A DNA stretch of 64,000 nt from Paraburkholderia sp. ZP32-5 (lineage in GTDB: Bacteria > Pseudomonadota > Gammaproteobacteria > Burkholderiales > Burkholderiaceae). Position numbers and translations under genes: made by a program. The stretch is from contig NZ_JAJEJP010000001.1 of assembly GCF_021390495.1 (NCBI RefSeq), positions 4,278,001-4,342,000 of the forward strand, written 5' to 3'. Under the pieces are notes generated by a model. The model was not told the origin of the DNA and searched no databases. It worked only from the letters and a program-made list of their open reading frames with translations. Each line of letters starts with the position of its first letter. Positions within the stretch are counted from its first letter, which is position 1. Below, piece after piece: positions 18,970-27,684 of the stretch.

Positions 18970-19410
18970 ATGCGAATGCGTCGTCGCGGAACTACTCGAG
19001 CCCCTTCCCTCCTGCCGATGCATCGGATCTCGCGTCGCTCGCAGCGCGGCTTCACGATGATCGAAGTGCTGGTCGCGCTCGCGATCATCGCGGTCGCGCT
19101 CGCCGCTTCGCTTCGCGCGGTCGGCAGTCTCGCGACCGGCGAGGCCGATTTGCACCGGCGTCTGCTCGCCGGCTGGAGCGCGGACAATACGCTCGCGCAA
19201 TTGCGTCTGACGCATTCATGGCCGAACGTCGGCGACACGAGTTTCGATTGCTCGCAAGGCAATCTGCAATTGCTCTGTACCGAGCATGTGACGGCGACGC
19301 CGAATCCGGTGTTTCGCCGCGTTGAAGTGGTGGTGACGATGCCTGGGCGCTCCACCAATCTCGCCCAGATGGTCACGGTGGTCGCGAATGAAAACAACCG
19401 CTCGCTCTGA
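18970..19410 (+). CDS. gspI: Type II secretion minor pseudopilin GspI
   Basis: 146 residues from the ATG at 18970. The leader is basic (MRMRRRGTTR…SQRG) and cleavage falls before FTMIEVLVALAIIAVALAA. GspI sits with GspJ and GspK at the pseudopilus tip. Its last ~23 bases overlap the start of gspJ, consistent with coupled translation. Confidence 0.93.
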   Translation: MRMRRRGTTRAPSLLPMHRISRRSQRGFTMIEVLVALAIIAVALAASLRAVGSLATGEADLHRRLLAGWSADNTLAQLRLTHSWPNVGDTSFDCSQGNLQLLCTEHVTATPNPVFRRVEVVVTMPGRSTNLAQMVTVVANENNRSL

Positions 19411-20065
19411 GCGCCGCCGCCGTTCCGGCGCACGCGGCTTCACGCTGATCGAACTGCTGGTCGCGATCGCGATCCTTGCGGTGATCGCGGTGTTGTCATG
19501 GCGCGGGCTCGATCAGATCATCCGCGGCCGCACGACAATCACGAACGCGATGGAAGACGAGCGCGTGTTCGCGCAGCTGTTCGACCAGATGCGTATCGAC
19601 GCGCGCCAGGCCGCCAGCGACGACGAAGCCGGCGGCGAGGCCGCGATTTCCGTATCAGGCAACACGCTGCAGATCGTGCGACATATGGTGCTGCCCGGCA
19701 CGGCGCCGCGTCTGCAGGTGGTGCGCTATCAGATCTCGACCGGGCATGTGGTGCGCTATGCGTCGCCGCCGCTCGGCAATGCCGGCGAATTGCGGCGCGC
19801 GCTGCACGGCAGCGACGAAGGCTGGAGCGTGGTGCCGCTGATGGGCGGCGTCGGCGCGATCACGGCGCGCCTGTACGTGCCGAAGGTCGGCTGGACTACG
19901 CAGATGGACGACGTGCAGAGCGCGATAATCGAGGGTGTCAACAATCTGAAGGTGCCGCAGCTCGGCAATGCGCCGCTCGCGCGCGCGGTGAGCGGGCTCG
20001 AGGTCAGCATCGGCGCGACGTCGCTCGCGCGGCCGATCAAGCGCGTTTTTCTGGTGGGGGAATGA
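19388..20065 (+). CDS. gspJ: Type II secretion minor pseudopilin GspJ
   Basis: 225 residues with leader ending ARG before FTLIELLVAIAILAVIAVLSWRGLD. The body contains the usual DERVFAQLFDQMRID segment. It overlaps gspI by 23 bp and is followed by gspK after 1 bp. It forms the tip complex of the pseudopilus with GspI and GspK. Confidence 0.94.
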   Translation: MKTTARSERRRRSGARGFTLIELLVAIAILAVIAVLSWRGLDQIIRGRTTITNAMEDERVFAQLFDQMRIDARQAASDDEAGGEAAISVSGNTLQIVRHMVLPGTAPRLQVVRYQISTGHVVRYASPPLGNAGELRRALHGSDEGWSVVPLMGGVGAITARLYVPKVGWTTQMDDVQSAIIEGVNNLKVPQLGNAPLARAVSGLEVSIGATSLARPIKRVFLVGE

Positions 20066-20066
20066 G

Positions 20067-21236
20067 ATGACGTTCTCCTCGTTGTTCAGATCGCGGATTG
20101 CGGCGGGTGCCCGAACTGCCGGGCGCAACGCGCGCCGCAAGCACGTACATGGGCGTGTTCATGAGCGCGGCGCCGCCATCATCAGCGCGCTGCTGGTCGT
20201 CGCGCTGTCCGCGATTCTCGTGTCCGGGATGCTGTGGCGCCAGCAGGTGCAGATTCGCCGCATCGAAAATCAGCGCCTGCTTTCGCAGGCGCAATGGGTC
20301 GCGCGCGGCGCGCTCGACTGGACGCGGCTGATCTTGCGCTCCGAAGGCGATACGTCGGCGGGCATCACGTATCTGGGCGGGCTGTGGGGCGTGCCGATCG
20401 CGAAGACGCGCCTGTCGGATTTTCTTGGCCAGATCGGCGAGGTACGCGCGGAGGAAGGCGCGGCTACGTATCTGTCCGGGTCGATCGAAGATGCGCAGGC
20501 GAAGTTCAATCTGCGCAATCTCGTCGCGAGCCCGGCGCCCGGTGTGATCCAGCTGAGCGCGGAGCAGACCGCGGCGTATCAGCGCCTTTTGATCTCGCTC
20601 GGACTGAGCGGCCAGCTCGCCAAGGTGACCGCGCTGCAGGTGCGCGCGAGCCTGTCGCAATCGGCCACGCGCTTCCAGACCGGCACGTCGGCCAACGGCG
20701 CGACGTCGGCGAGCGGCGTGCCTGCGGTCGGCGGCGGCGGCGATACGACGGGCGGCAGCTTCACGAACCAGCCTGGCATTGGCGGCGAGGACGGCGACAA
20801 TCCGAAGGTCGCGCCGCTGCTGATGACGAGTGTCGATTCGCTGCTCGACATTCCCGGCTACACGCCGGAAATGGTCGCGCGGCTGCGTCCGTTCGTCACC
20901 GTGCTGCCGACCACCACCGCGATCAATATGAACACCGCGTCGGCCGAGGTGATCGCGGCCGCCGTGCCGGGTATGAGCCTGTCGCAGGCGCAAGCGCTGG
21001 TCGCGCGCCGCCAGACCGTGTTTTTCCGCAATGTCGGCGACGTGCAGCTCGCGCTGACCGCCGCCGGTGTGCAATCGGTGTCGATCGATCCGAATCAGTT
21101 CGACGTCAATTCGAGCTATTTCGTGGTCCATGGCAACGTGCAGCACGAGCGCGCGGTCGTCGATCGTACGACGCTCGTGTATCGCGATCCGCTGACTCAC
21201 ACTACGCGTATCGTGCGAGTACAAGACCAACTTTGA
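20067..21236 (+). CDS. gspK: Type II secretion tip pseudopilin GspK
   Basis: 389 residues, typical of the large tip pseudopilin. The cleavage site is HERG/AAIISALLVVALSAIL, lacking Glu5 as is normal for GspK. The conserved region LISLDLSG-like, MTSVDSLLDIPGYTPEMVARLRPFVTVLP and INMNTASAEVIAAA follows. A Gly/Ser-rich variable segment lies near residues 205-245. GspK caps the pseudopilus. gspL starts 28 bp downstream. Confidence 0.95.
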   Translation: MTFSSLFRSRIAAGARTAGRNARRKHVHGRVHERGAAIISALLVVALSAILVSGMLWRQQVQIRRIENQRLLSQAQWVARGALDWTRLILRSEGDTSAGITYLGGLWGVPIAKTRLSDFLGQIGEVRAEEGAATYLSGSIEDAQAKFNLRNLVASPAPGVIQLSAEQTAAYQRLLISLGLSGQLAKVTALQVRASLSQSATRFQTGTSANGATSASGVPAVGGGGDTTGGSFTNQPGIGGEDGDNPKVAPLLMTSVDSLLDIPGYTPEMVARLRPFVTVLPTTTAINMNTASAEVIAAAVPGMSLSQAQALVARRQTVFFRNVGDVQLALTAAGVQSVSIDPNQFDVNSSYFVVHGNVQHERAVVDRTTLVYRDPLTHTTRIVRVQDQL

Positions 21237-21264
21237 ACCACGCAATTCACAGAGAGAGTGGCCT

Positions 21265-22692
21265 TTGAGCACGCTGATCGTTCTACTGCCGCCACGTGAT
21301 CCGGCGGTGCCATCGCAGGAATGGCAACTGCCCGAGCTGCCGTTCACCCTGCTCGACAAGAGCGGGCGCACGCAGCGAGCGGGCCGCTCGGCGCTCGCGC
21401 TGCTGCCGCGCGCGAGCACGACGGTGCTGATGGTCGCCGCGCGCGACCTGCTGCTGATGCCGGCCATGCTGCCGCCGCTGCGCGGACCGAAGCTGCGCCA
21501 GGCGCTGCCGAATATCGTCGAGGATCAACTGATCCAGGATCCGCAGACCTGCCATATCGCGGTCGATCCGCAGCCGCTCGCCGATGGCCGGCAACTGCTC
21601 GCGATCGCCGATCGCGGCTGGTTCCGCTTCATTTGCGAGGCGTTCACGGCGGCCGGCCATCGCAGTTTGCGCGCGGTGCCGGTCACGCGTTGTCTGCCGC
21701 AGGCGGCTGTCGTCGAGACGTTGGCCGATGTTGCCGAGACGGCTGCGGCCGAGGTGCGCGAACCGGCGCTGGCCGGTGCGACTAGTGCTGCGGCTTCGCC
21801 GCCGGCCGACGCGCCGGTGCTCGCACCCGACGTGCCGTCGATCGTGCCGCTGGTGGCCGCAGTGCTTGGCGCCGTCGTGCAGACCGCGCCGGCGCTGCTG
21901 CTGGAAGGCGCGGTAGAAAGCGCGGTCGAAAGTGGCGTGCCGCGTGTCGAACTCGCGATTGCACGCGGTGCGCAGGGCGAAGGTTTCGCGGCGCCGGCCA
22001 ACGCGGTGAACGCGACGCTCGCCGCGCTCGCGGGCGCGGCGCCGGTGTCGCTGTATATGCTGACCGAAGTGCCCGGTAACGAGCCGAGCCTCGCCGCGAC
22101 GAGCCCCGGCCGGCTCGCCGCGCATGTCCACGGCGCGAGTCCGTTGCCGTTCGAACAGCTAGCGCGGCGCGCGCTCGAATGCCGCTTCGATCTGTGCCAG
22201 TTCGAATTCGCGTCGCAACCGTGGCGGCTCGATCGTGCGACGTTGCGGCGTCTGCGTCTGCCGATCGCACTGGCGGCCGCCGCGCTGATCATCGCGGTCA
22301 TCGGCGCGAACGTGCAGTGGCTGATGCTCGCGCGTCAGCGCGACGCGATCAACACGCAGATGACGGAGCTGTTTCTCAATACCTTCCCGAAGACCACGGT
22401 CGTGCTCGATGCGCCGGATCAGATGTCGCGCCAGTTGCAGCAGCTGCGCGTCGCGGCGGGTGAACTGTCACCGGAAGATTTCCTGTCGCTTGCCGATGGT
22501 CTCGCGCGCTCGCTGTCGCCGCTGCCGGTCAACGGTATCGCCGCGCTCGATTATCACGAACATCGGCTCGACGTGACCTTCAAGCCGGAAGTCAAGGTCG
22601 ACGCCGACTTCACGAAGCGCCTCGCGCGCAACGGCCTGAACGGCGCGATCGATAGCAGCACCGGCAAGTGGACCATCAGGAACGGACAATGA
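21265..22692 (+). CDS. gspL: Type II secretion inner-membrane protein GspL
   Basis: 475 residues from a TTG at 21265. The N-terminal cytoplasmic part is the actin-like domain that binds GspE. A membrane helix lies near residues 330-352 (PIALAAAALIIAVIGANVQW). The periplasmic ferredoxin-like domain follows (LSPEDFLSLADGLARSLSPL, RLDVTFKPEVKVD). An Ala/Pro-rich stretch at about 150-215 interrupts the cytoplasmic domain and is probably a flexible insertion. The stop overlaps the gspM start (ATGA). Confidence 0.93.
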   Translation: MSTLIVLLPPRDPAVPSQEWQLPELPFTLLDKSGRTQRAGRSALALLPRASTTVLMVAARDLLLMPAMLPPLRGPKLRQALPNIVEDQLIQDPQTCHIAVDPQPLADGRQLLAIADRGWFRFICEAFTAAGHRSLRAVPVTRCLPQAAVVETLADVAETAAAEVREPALAGATSAAASPPADAPVLAPDVPSIVPLVAAVLGAVVQTAPALLLEGAVESAVESGVPRVELAIARGAQGEGFAAPANAVNATLAALAGAAPVSLYMLTEVPGNEPSLAATSPGRLAAHVHGASPLPFEQLARRALECRFDLCQFEFASQPWRLDRATLRRLRLPIALAAAALIIAVIGANVQWLMLARQRDAINTQMTELFLNTFPKTTVVLDAPDQMSRQLQQLRVAAGELSPEDFLSLADGLARSLSPLPVNGIAALDYHEHRLDVTFKPEVKVDADFTKRLARNGLNGAIDSSTGKWTIRNGQ

Positions 22693-23192
22693 AAGCTGAA
22701 CTCGCTCAAACCTGGGCTGCCTTCTGGGGCCAGCGCACCGATCGCGAAAAGGGGCTGCTGACATGGGGCGGCGGCGCGCTCGCGTTGGTGATCGTTTGGT
22801 CGCTGCTGTGGGCGCCGGCGCAGGACGCCCGCTCGCGTCTGAAGGAATCGCTGCCGAGCCTGCAGCGGCAACTCGCGCAAATGACCGCGCAGGCGAACGA
22901 GGCGCACTCGCTGGCGGCGGCCGCGCAAGGTGTCGCGCCGACCGGCGCGGCGCTGAAGGACGCGCTCACCGCGTCGCTCGGTGAGCATGGCCTCGCCGCG
23001 ACGCAGGTGCAGTTCGCCGGCAGCGCGGTGCAGGTGCAGATGAAGAACGCGTCGTTTCCCGCCTGGACCGCGTGGGTCGACGACGTGCGCCGGCAGTTCA
23101 AGGTGCAGGTTTCCGAGGCGCATATCACCGCGTTGAAAGACGACGGCCAGGTGGACCTGACGGTGTCGTTGCAGCCGTCGACCGCCAAATAA
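22689..23192 (+). CDS. gspM: Type II secretion inner-membrane protein GspM
   Basis: 167 residues from the ATG at 22689, which overlaps the gspL stop by four bases; an upstream in-frame start adds seven unrelated residues. One membrane helix at about 30-48 (GGGALALVIVWSLLWAP) follows a short cytoplasmic segment WAAFWGQRTDREKGLL. The periplasmic domain has a coiled region (SLQRQLAQMTAQANEAH) and a C-terminal ferredoxin-like fold. GspM stabilises GspL in the platform. Confidence 0.93.
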   Translation: MKAELAQTWAAFWGQRTDREKGLLTWGGGALALVIVWSLLWAPAQDARSRLKESLPSLQRQLAQMTAQANEAHSLAAAAQGVAPTGAALKDALTASLGEHGLAATQVQFAGSAVQVQMKNASFPAWTAWVDDVRRQFKVQVSEAHITALKDDGQVDLTVSLQPSTAK

Positions 23193-23220
23193 GAACGCGC
23201 CGCTCGCTACAGGATCTCGA

Positions 23221-24000
23221 ATGAATTACTGGATGTGGCGCCTGCGTGTGGCGCTGCCGTGGCTGGTGGTCGCGGTGTTGTCGGTCGCGGCCGTGATGCT
23301 CGCGTTGCTGCCGGCTGCATGGATTACGCCGCAATTCGCGCGGCAAACGAACGGGCACGTGAACCTCGTCGATGCGGAAGGCTCGCTGTGGCACGGCTCG
23401 GCCACGCTGATGCTGGCCGCCGGCTCCGACATGAGCGCGGCGACGCTGCTGCCTGGCCGGATCGAATGGCATACCGCGTTCTGGCCGCTTTTCACCGGAC
23501 GCGTGCGGATGGTCATGCGGCAAAGCGAGGCGATGCCCGATCCGATCACGGTCGATGCGACGCCGCGCGGCGCGACGGTCACGCCGGGTGCACTCGCGGT
23601 GCCCGCGTCGCTGCTCGCCGGGCTCGGTGCGCCGTTCAATACGCTCGATCTGCAGGGCAACGTGCTGCTGTCGTGGACCGATTGGCGCAGCTTCAGTGGC
23701 AAAGCGTTCGGTCAGCTGACGATGACGCTGGACGACGTGAGTTCGCGAGTTTCGCTGGTCAAGCCGCTCGGCTCGTACCGGGTGAAATTTCAGGCGCAGG
23801 GGACGTCGTCGGCGCTCGATCTGACGACGATCAAGGGACCGTTGATGCTGAACGGCAACGGCACCGTGTCTTCCGCGTCGACGTCGTTTCATGGCACCGC
23901 GAGCGCCGCGCCGGAGCAGCACGACAATCTCGCCGGCTTGCTGAATCTGCTGGGCCGGCCGAGCGGACCGGATACGGTGACGCTGACGTTCGTGCATTGA
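23221..24000 (+). CDS. gspN: Type II secretion protein GspN
   Basis: 259 residues with a single N-terminal membrane helix (residues 8-30, VALPWLVVAVLSVAAVMLALLP). The rest is a periplasmic beta-rich domain with LVDAEGSLWHGSATL, ARLT-type and LDLQGNVLLSWTDWRSFSG features of T2SSN. GspN is present only in some systems and its function is less clear. It is the last gene of the cluster, 28 bp after gspM, and is followed by a strong terminator hairpin. Confidence 0.92.
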   Translation: MNYWMWRLRVALPWLVVAVLSVAAVMLALLPAAWITPQFARQTNGHVNLVDAEGSLWHGSATLMLAAGSDMSAATLLPGRIEWHTAFWPLFTGRVRMVMRQSEAMPDPITVDATPRGATVTPGALAVPASLLAGLGAPFNTLDLQGNVLLSWTDWRSFSGKAFGQLTMTLDDVSSRVSLVKPLGSYRVKFQAQGTSSALDLTTIKGPLMLNGNGTVSSASTSFHGTASAAPEQHDNLAGLLNLLGRPSGPDTVTLTFVH

Positions 24001-24040
24001 GCGGCGCGCGGATGCGCGCGTGGCACGCGTAGGGTGGATG

Positions 24041-24082
24041 AAAAAAGAGGCATGGCCGCGGGTTCGCGGTCATGCCTCTTTT
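24041..24082 (+). terminator. Terminator after gspN
   Basis: A long stem of about 17-18 bp (AAAAGAGGCATG… / …CATGCCTCTTTT, loop GGTT) has A- and T-runs on both sides. It ends the gsp transcript and could also act on the minus-strand transcript arriving from the efflux gene. Confidence 0.85.
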
Positions 24083-24277
24083 GTCTGGTGCGGTTCGATT
24101 CGATTGTGGTTCGATTTGCGCCGCGTTTGCGTGGGCGGCTTGACGATTGCTGCAGCGAGCACTGCGGTGGTTGCTGCTGGGGATGCCGGCGTTGGCGAGA
24201 TGACCTTCTCCGCTTTGTCTGCCGCACCCGTCAGCTCTGCGTGCGTGCGGCTTTCGCTCGCGACCAGTGTGGTGGCG

Positions 24278-25921
24278 CTATTTACTCTGCGATTGCAGCA
24301 ACTGCGACTGCGGCACCGGGTTTTGCGCGAGCGGCGTGGCTGCCATTGCCGCCTCCTTCCTATTCGCCGCGGTGGCAACCACTGGAGGGACTGCGGCAGC
24401 AGCAGGCGCGGACGCTGGCAATGGCGCCGGAGCCGCCACATCACCCGTCTCGCGATTCATCTGCGACGCATCCCAGCCGCCGCCGAGCGCCTTCACGAGA
24501 CCCACCGACGACACCATCCGCTGCCCCGCGATGCTTTCGAGCTTCTGCTCGGCGATGAACGCGGTAGTCTGCGCGGTCAGCACATTGACGTAGCCCACCG
24601 TGCCGGCCTTGTACTCGTTCGTGACGATCGTGAGCGCCTGGCGCGCCGAGTCGACCGCCTGGCGCTGCACGACGATTTCCTGTTCGAGGATACGCAGTGA
24701 AGCAAGGTTGTCCTCGACGTCCTGGAACGCGGCGAGCACGGTTTGCCGATAGGCCGCGACATCCGCGTCGTAGGTGGCGCGAGCGGCGTCGGTTTGCGCC
24801 TTGCGCAGGCCAGCGTCGAAGATCGTTCCGGCGAGTTGCGGGCCGAGCGTCCAGAAGCGCGACGGCGCGGTCAGCAGTTGCGAGAACACCGAGTTTTCGA
24901 AGCCGCCGTTGGCGGACAAAGTAAGCGATGGGAAGAACGCGGCGATCGCCACGCCGATCTGCTCGTTCGCCGCCGCGGCCTTGCGTTCCGCCGACGCGAT
25001 GTCCGGACGCCGCTCGAGCAGCGCGGACGGCATCTGCGCGGGCACGACGGGCGGCGTCGCGGTGAGCGGCATCGGCGGCAGCGAGAACACCGACGCTGGC
25101 ACGCCTATCAGCACCGCGATCGCATGCTCGTCCTGCGCGCGCTGCACGCCGTTGTCGATCGCGGAGGCTTGCGCCGATTGCAGTTGCGTTTGCGCCTGAA
25201 TCACGTCCGAACGCGCGGCGACGCCGGCCGCGTACTGGTTCTGCGTGAGTTGCAGCGAGCGCTGATAGGCTTCGAGGGTGTCGTCGAGCAGCTTTTGCGT
25301 GGAATCGAGCGCGCGCAGCGCGAAGTAGGTCTGCGCGAGCGTGGCCTGCGCGGACAGGCGCGCGTTTGCGAGGTCGGCGGCCGCGCCCTGCTGGCCGGCT
25401 TTCTGCGCGTTCACCGTGCGCGTGACCGAACCCCACAGGTCGGGCTCCCAGCTCGCGTCGAGTTCGAGGTTGAAACTGTTGCTAATGCCCGCGCGACGTG
25501 TCGGGGTGGTCGAGTTGCCCGTGGACGACACGCCGCTGCCGGAACGCGTCGCACCCGCCGAAGCACCGATCGTCGGGAAGTACGCGGCGCGTGCCTCACT
25601 GACGAGCGCGCGCGCCTGCCGGTAGGTCGCGGCGAATTGCGCAACGGTCTGGTTCGCGGTGTTCAGTTTGTCTTCGAGTTCGTTGAGCTTCGGGTCCTCG
25701 TAGATCGTCCACCAGTCGCCGCGATCGTGCTGATCGGCGGGTTGCGCGACTTTCCAGCCGGGCGCGGCTTCCTTGAACGACGCGGGAATCTCGGTGGCCG
25801 GCCGCTGATAGTTGGGACCGACCGCGCAGGCGGCGATAAGCGTCGCGCAGGCCGCGCTCACGGCGAGGGTCAGGGCGCGCGGCGCAAGCAGCCGCGCGCG
25901 CGAGATTCGATCAGACTGCAT
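24278..25921 (-). CDS. Outer-membrane efflux lipoprotein, NodT/OprM family
   Basis: 547 residues from the ATG at 25921, preceded by AAGGA; the longer upstream frame has no signal peptide. The lipobox is ATLIAAC with lipid-anchored Cys32, followed by AVGPNYQRPATEIPASF, a NodT-family start. Two OEP repeats follow, with FFALRALDSTQKLLDDT and TQNQYAAGVAARSDVIQAQTQ, then the mirrored YKAGTVGYVNVLTAQT. It is the TolC-like channel of a tripartite pump. No adaptor or inner-membrane pump gene adjoins it; the nearest pump is the DHA2 permease 1.7 kb away in divergent orientation. The C-terminal ~50 residues are Ala/Pro/Gln-rich and variable. Confidence 0.92.
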   Translation of the reverse strand: MQSDRISRARLLAPRALTLAVSAACATLIAACAVGPNYQRPATEIPASFKEAAPGWKVAQPADQHDRGDWWTIYEDPKLNELEDKLNTANQTVAQFAATYRQARALVSEARAAYFPTIGASAGATRSGSGVSSTGNSTTPTRRAGISNSFNLELDASWEPDLWGSVTRTVNAQKAGQQGAAADLANARLSAQATLAQTYFALRALDSTQKLLDDTLEAYQRSLQLTQNQYAAGVAARSDVIQAQTQLQSAQASAIDNGVQRAQDEHAIAVLIGVPASVFSLPPMPLTATPPVVPAQMPSALLERRPDIASAERKAAAANEQIGVAIAAFFPSLTLSANGGFENSVFSQLLTAPSRFWTLGPQLAGTIFDAGLRKAQTDAARATYDADVAAYRQTVLAAFQDVEDNLASLRILEQEIVVQRQAVDSARQALTIVTNEYKAGTVGYVNVLTAQTTAFIAEQKLESIAGQRMVSSVGLVKALGGGWDASQMNRETGDVAAPAPLPASAPAAAAVPPVVATAANRKEAAMAATPLAQNPVPQSQLLQSQSK

Positions 25922-26232
25922 GCAATGAATTCCTTCTGGACGCCGCGATGCGGCCGATAGCGGCGCCATCGCCCGGGCGAGATCTTGGTCTGCCGGAATG
26001 TTAGCGTATGAGCCCGCGCGAACGCCCGAGCGCGGGAAACTGAAAGGTGAAAGGTTAATGTGCGGATGCACGCAGGTGTGTTACTGGCGACCACGCGATG
26101 GTTACGCGTTGTTACCGCGCGGCGCCGCGGCTTGCAGGTGTCAGATGGCTGAGGGCACGGAGGGGATCCGGTGCCTGGATTGAGTCCGCGAGTTAGACCG
26201 GCTCGTTAGGCGTGCGCCGTCGAATTCACGCG
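25922..26232. other. Short gene-free stretch upstream of the efflux lipoprotein
   Basis: About 310 bp between two minus-strand genes. It should hold the efflux gene promoter, but I see no clear promoter pair, repeat or coding sequence. Confidence 0.4.
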
Positions 26233-26700
26233 TTAATGCCGCGCATCGGCGCACTTGCTCTGCTGTCCCTGACGGCGTGCCAGCTTGCCGGCGCCTGCCC
26301 GGGACGACGCACCGCCGCGTGACTGGCAGGCCGTGCCGGCTATCGCGATGGACGTGCCAGTCGTGTTGTCTGCATTGACCGCGCTAACCGCTTTGACTGT
26401 CGCAATGGCGATACTTTTCGCGGCAACGGTGAGGGTTTGCTGGGCTACCACGTCGGGCAGCGCGAGGGGTCGCACGATCGCACTGCTTTCCACTACCGCT
26501 GCCGCCTTCTTCGCACGCTTCGTCTGCCGCCGATGCTCGACCCACGCGAACAGCGCGACCGCCACCGAGCCACCCGGCAGCACGATCAGCCCGGCGAACA
26601 ATGCGAGCTTCCACCAGCGGTGCGGGCCGCGAAAACTGTTCAGAGCGGAATCGGTCAGTGAGCGGCTCAGGCCGCCAAGCGTGTTTTTGAGGTACAGCAT
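26233..26700 (-). CDS. Hypothetical membrane-anchored protein
   Basis: 155 residues with one convincing membrane helix at about 32-52 (KLALFAGLIVLPGGSVAVALFAWV), flanked by Trp and basic residues (PHRWW / EHRRQTKRAKK), and an Ala/Val/Thr-rich tail of low complexity. I do not recognise the family. No Shine-Dalgarno is visible before the ATG at 26700. It lies between two efflux components and may be unrelated to them. The opposite-strand frame looks like a shadow. A real gene is more likely than not. Confidence 0.5.
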   Translation of the reverse strand: MLYLKNTLGGLSRSLTDSALNSFRGPHRWWKLALFAGLIVLPGGSVAVALFAWVEHRRQTKRAKKAAAVVESSAIVRPLALPDVVAQQTLTVAAKSIAIATVKAVSAVNADNTTGTSIAIAGTACQSRGGASSRAGAGKLARRQGQQSKCADARH

Positions 26701-26959
26701 CGGAGGAGAATCCTTTTTCGCGCGTCGCGGGCGCGACGTGCGGATGATCGGTCAGAACATGGTCTCGAAAGGCGCATCACGCGCGAAACTCATTGCCGAA
26801 GATAATATTGACTATGCAATCAAATTTCAAGATACTGTCGCGCATTCAGGGCCTCACTGTTGTTTTTTGAACTAGCGATATGTCGTGGCAATGAAATTTG
26901 ACTTGTCTGTTTATTTGGCAGCTTATTTTCCTGCTTAGGCAGCTACACTTCGTTCCTGT
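26701..26959. promoter_or_regulatory. Control region before the MarR-DHA2 efflux genes
   Basis: This 259-bp AT-rich gap precedes the MarR gene. GGCAGCT is repeated at 26917-26923 and 26938-26944, 21 bp apart (two helical turns), near a TTGACT at 26898. This is a plausible operator/promoter region for autoregulation by the MarR protein. The promoter itself is not clear. Confidence 0.35.
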
Positions 26960-27526
26960 TTGTGGATGGCGGATACCCAAATGGCCGATGGTCCATACAA
27001 AGCGGACGAGATCGAGCTGACGACGAGTCTCGGCTACTACCTGACGAAAGCGCGTAACGTGCTGGTCGAGCGCACCGACCGAGCAGTCAAACCACTCGGG
27101 CTGACCGCGCAGCAGATCGGCGTGATCCTGATGCTGTCGTCGCGGCGAGCGAGCACGCCGTTCGAGTTGTCGCGAGCGATGTCATACGACAGCGGCTCGA
27201 TGACGCGTCTGCTCGATCGCCTTGAAAAGAAGGGCTTTATCGTGCGCTCGCGCAGCAATGACGACCGGCGCATGGTGAAGCTGGAGTTGACGCAGCAAGG
27301 GCACGACGCGGCGCGGCAGTTGCCGGCCCTGGGCGCGGCGGTGCTGAACGAGCAATTGCGTGGCTTTACCGCGGATGACCATGCGACGCTGATTCAACTG
27401 CTCAGCCGTTTCATCGCGAACGGTCTCGATGGCGAGGCCGGCATGTGCGGCGGGTTCGAGCGGCAACTGGACGAAGCGCAGGCAGCGTCGGTGAAGCTGC
27501 CGCCGGCACAAGGCGACGACGCTTAA
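26960..27526 (+). CDS. MarR-family transcriptional regulator of efflux (EmrR/MprA type)
   Basis: 188 residues; translation could start at 26960 or at the in-frame ATGs 26969 or 26981. The winged helix is clear: APNQIGVILML-like helix LTAQQIGVILMLSSRRASTPFELSRAMSYDSGSMTRLLDRLEKKGFIVRSRSNDDRRMVKLELTQQG spans about residues 45-120 (quoted in pieces: LTAQQIGVILML, SYDSGSMTRLLDRL, DDRRMVKLELTQQG). It lies 158 bp upstream of a DHA2 efflux permease, the classical EmrR-EmrB layout, so it probably represses that gene until a drug or phenolic ligand binds. Confidence 0.92.
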   Translation: MWMADTQMADGPYKADEIELTTSLGYYLTKARNVLVERTDRAVKPLGLTAQQIGVILMLSSRRASTPFELSRAMSYDSGSMTRLLDRLEKKGFIVRSRSNDDRRMVKLELTQQGHDAARQLPALGAAVLNEQLRGFTADDHATLIQLLSRFIANGLDGEAGMCGGFERQLDEAQAASVKLPPAQGDDA

Positions 27527-27684
27527 CGACGAGACACGAACAGCGGCACACGAGGGCGTTATTCAAAGGCGCCATTGGTTTCAGATATCTGTCTGGGCAG
27601 AGGATGTTTCGGCATATAAGCACGATGCTAACCACACGCGATAAAGCTGCCGCGACAAGCTTTCCCAATCGAGGAGAAGAATAG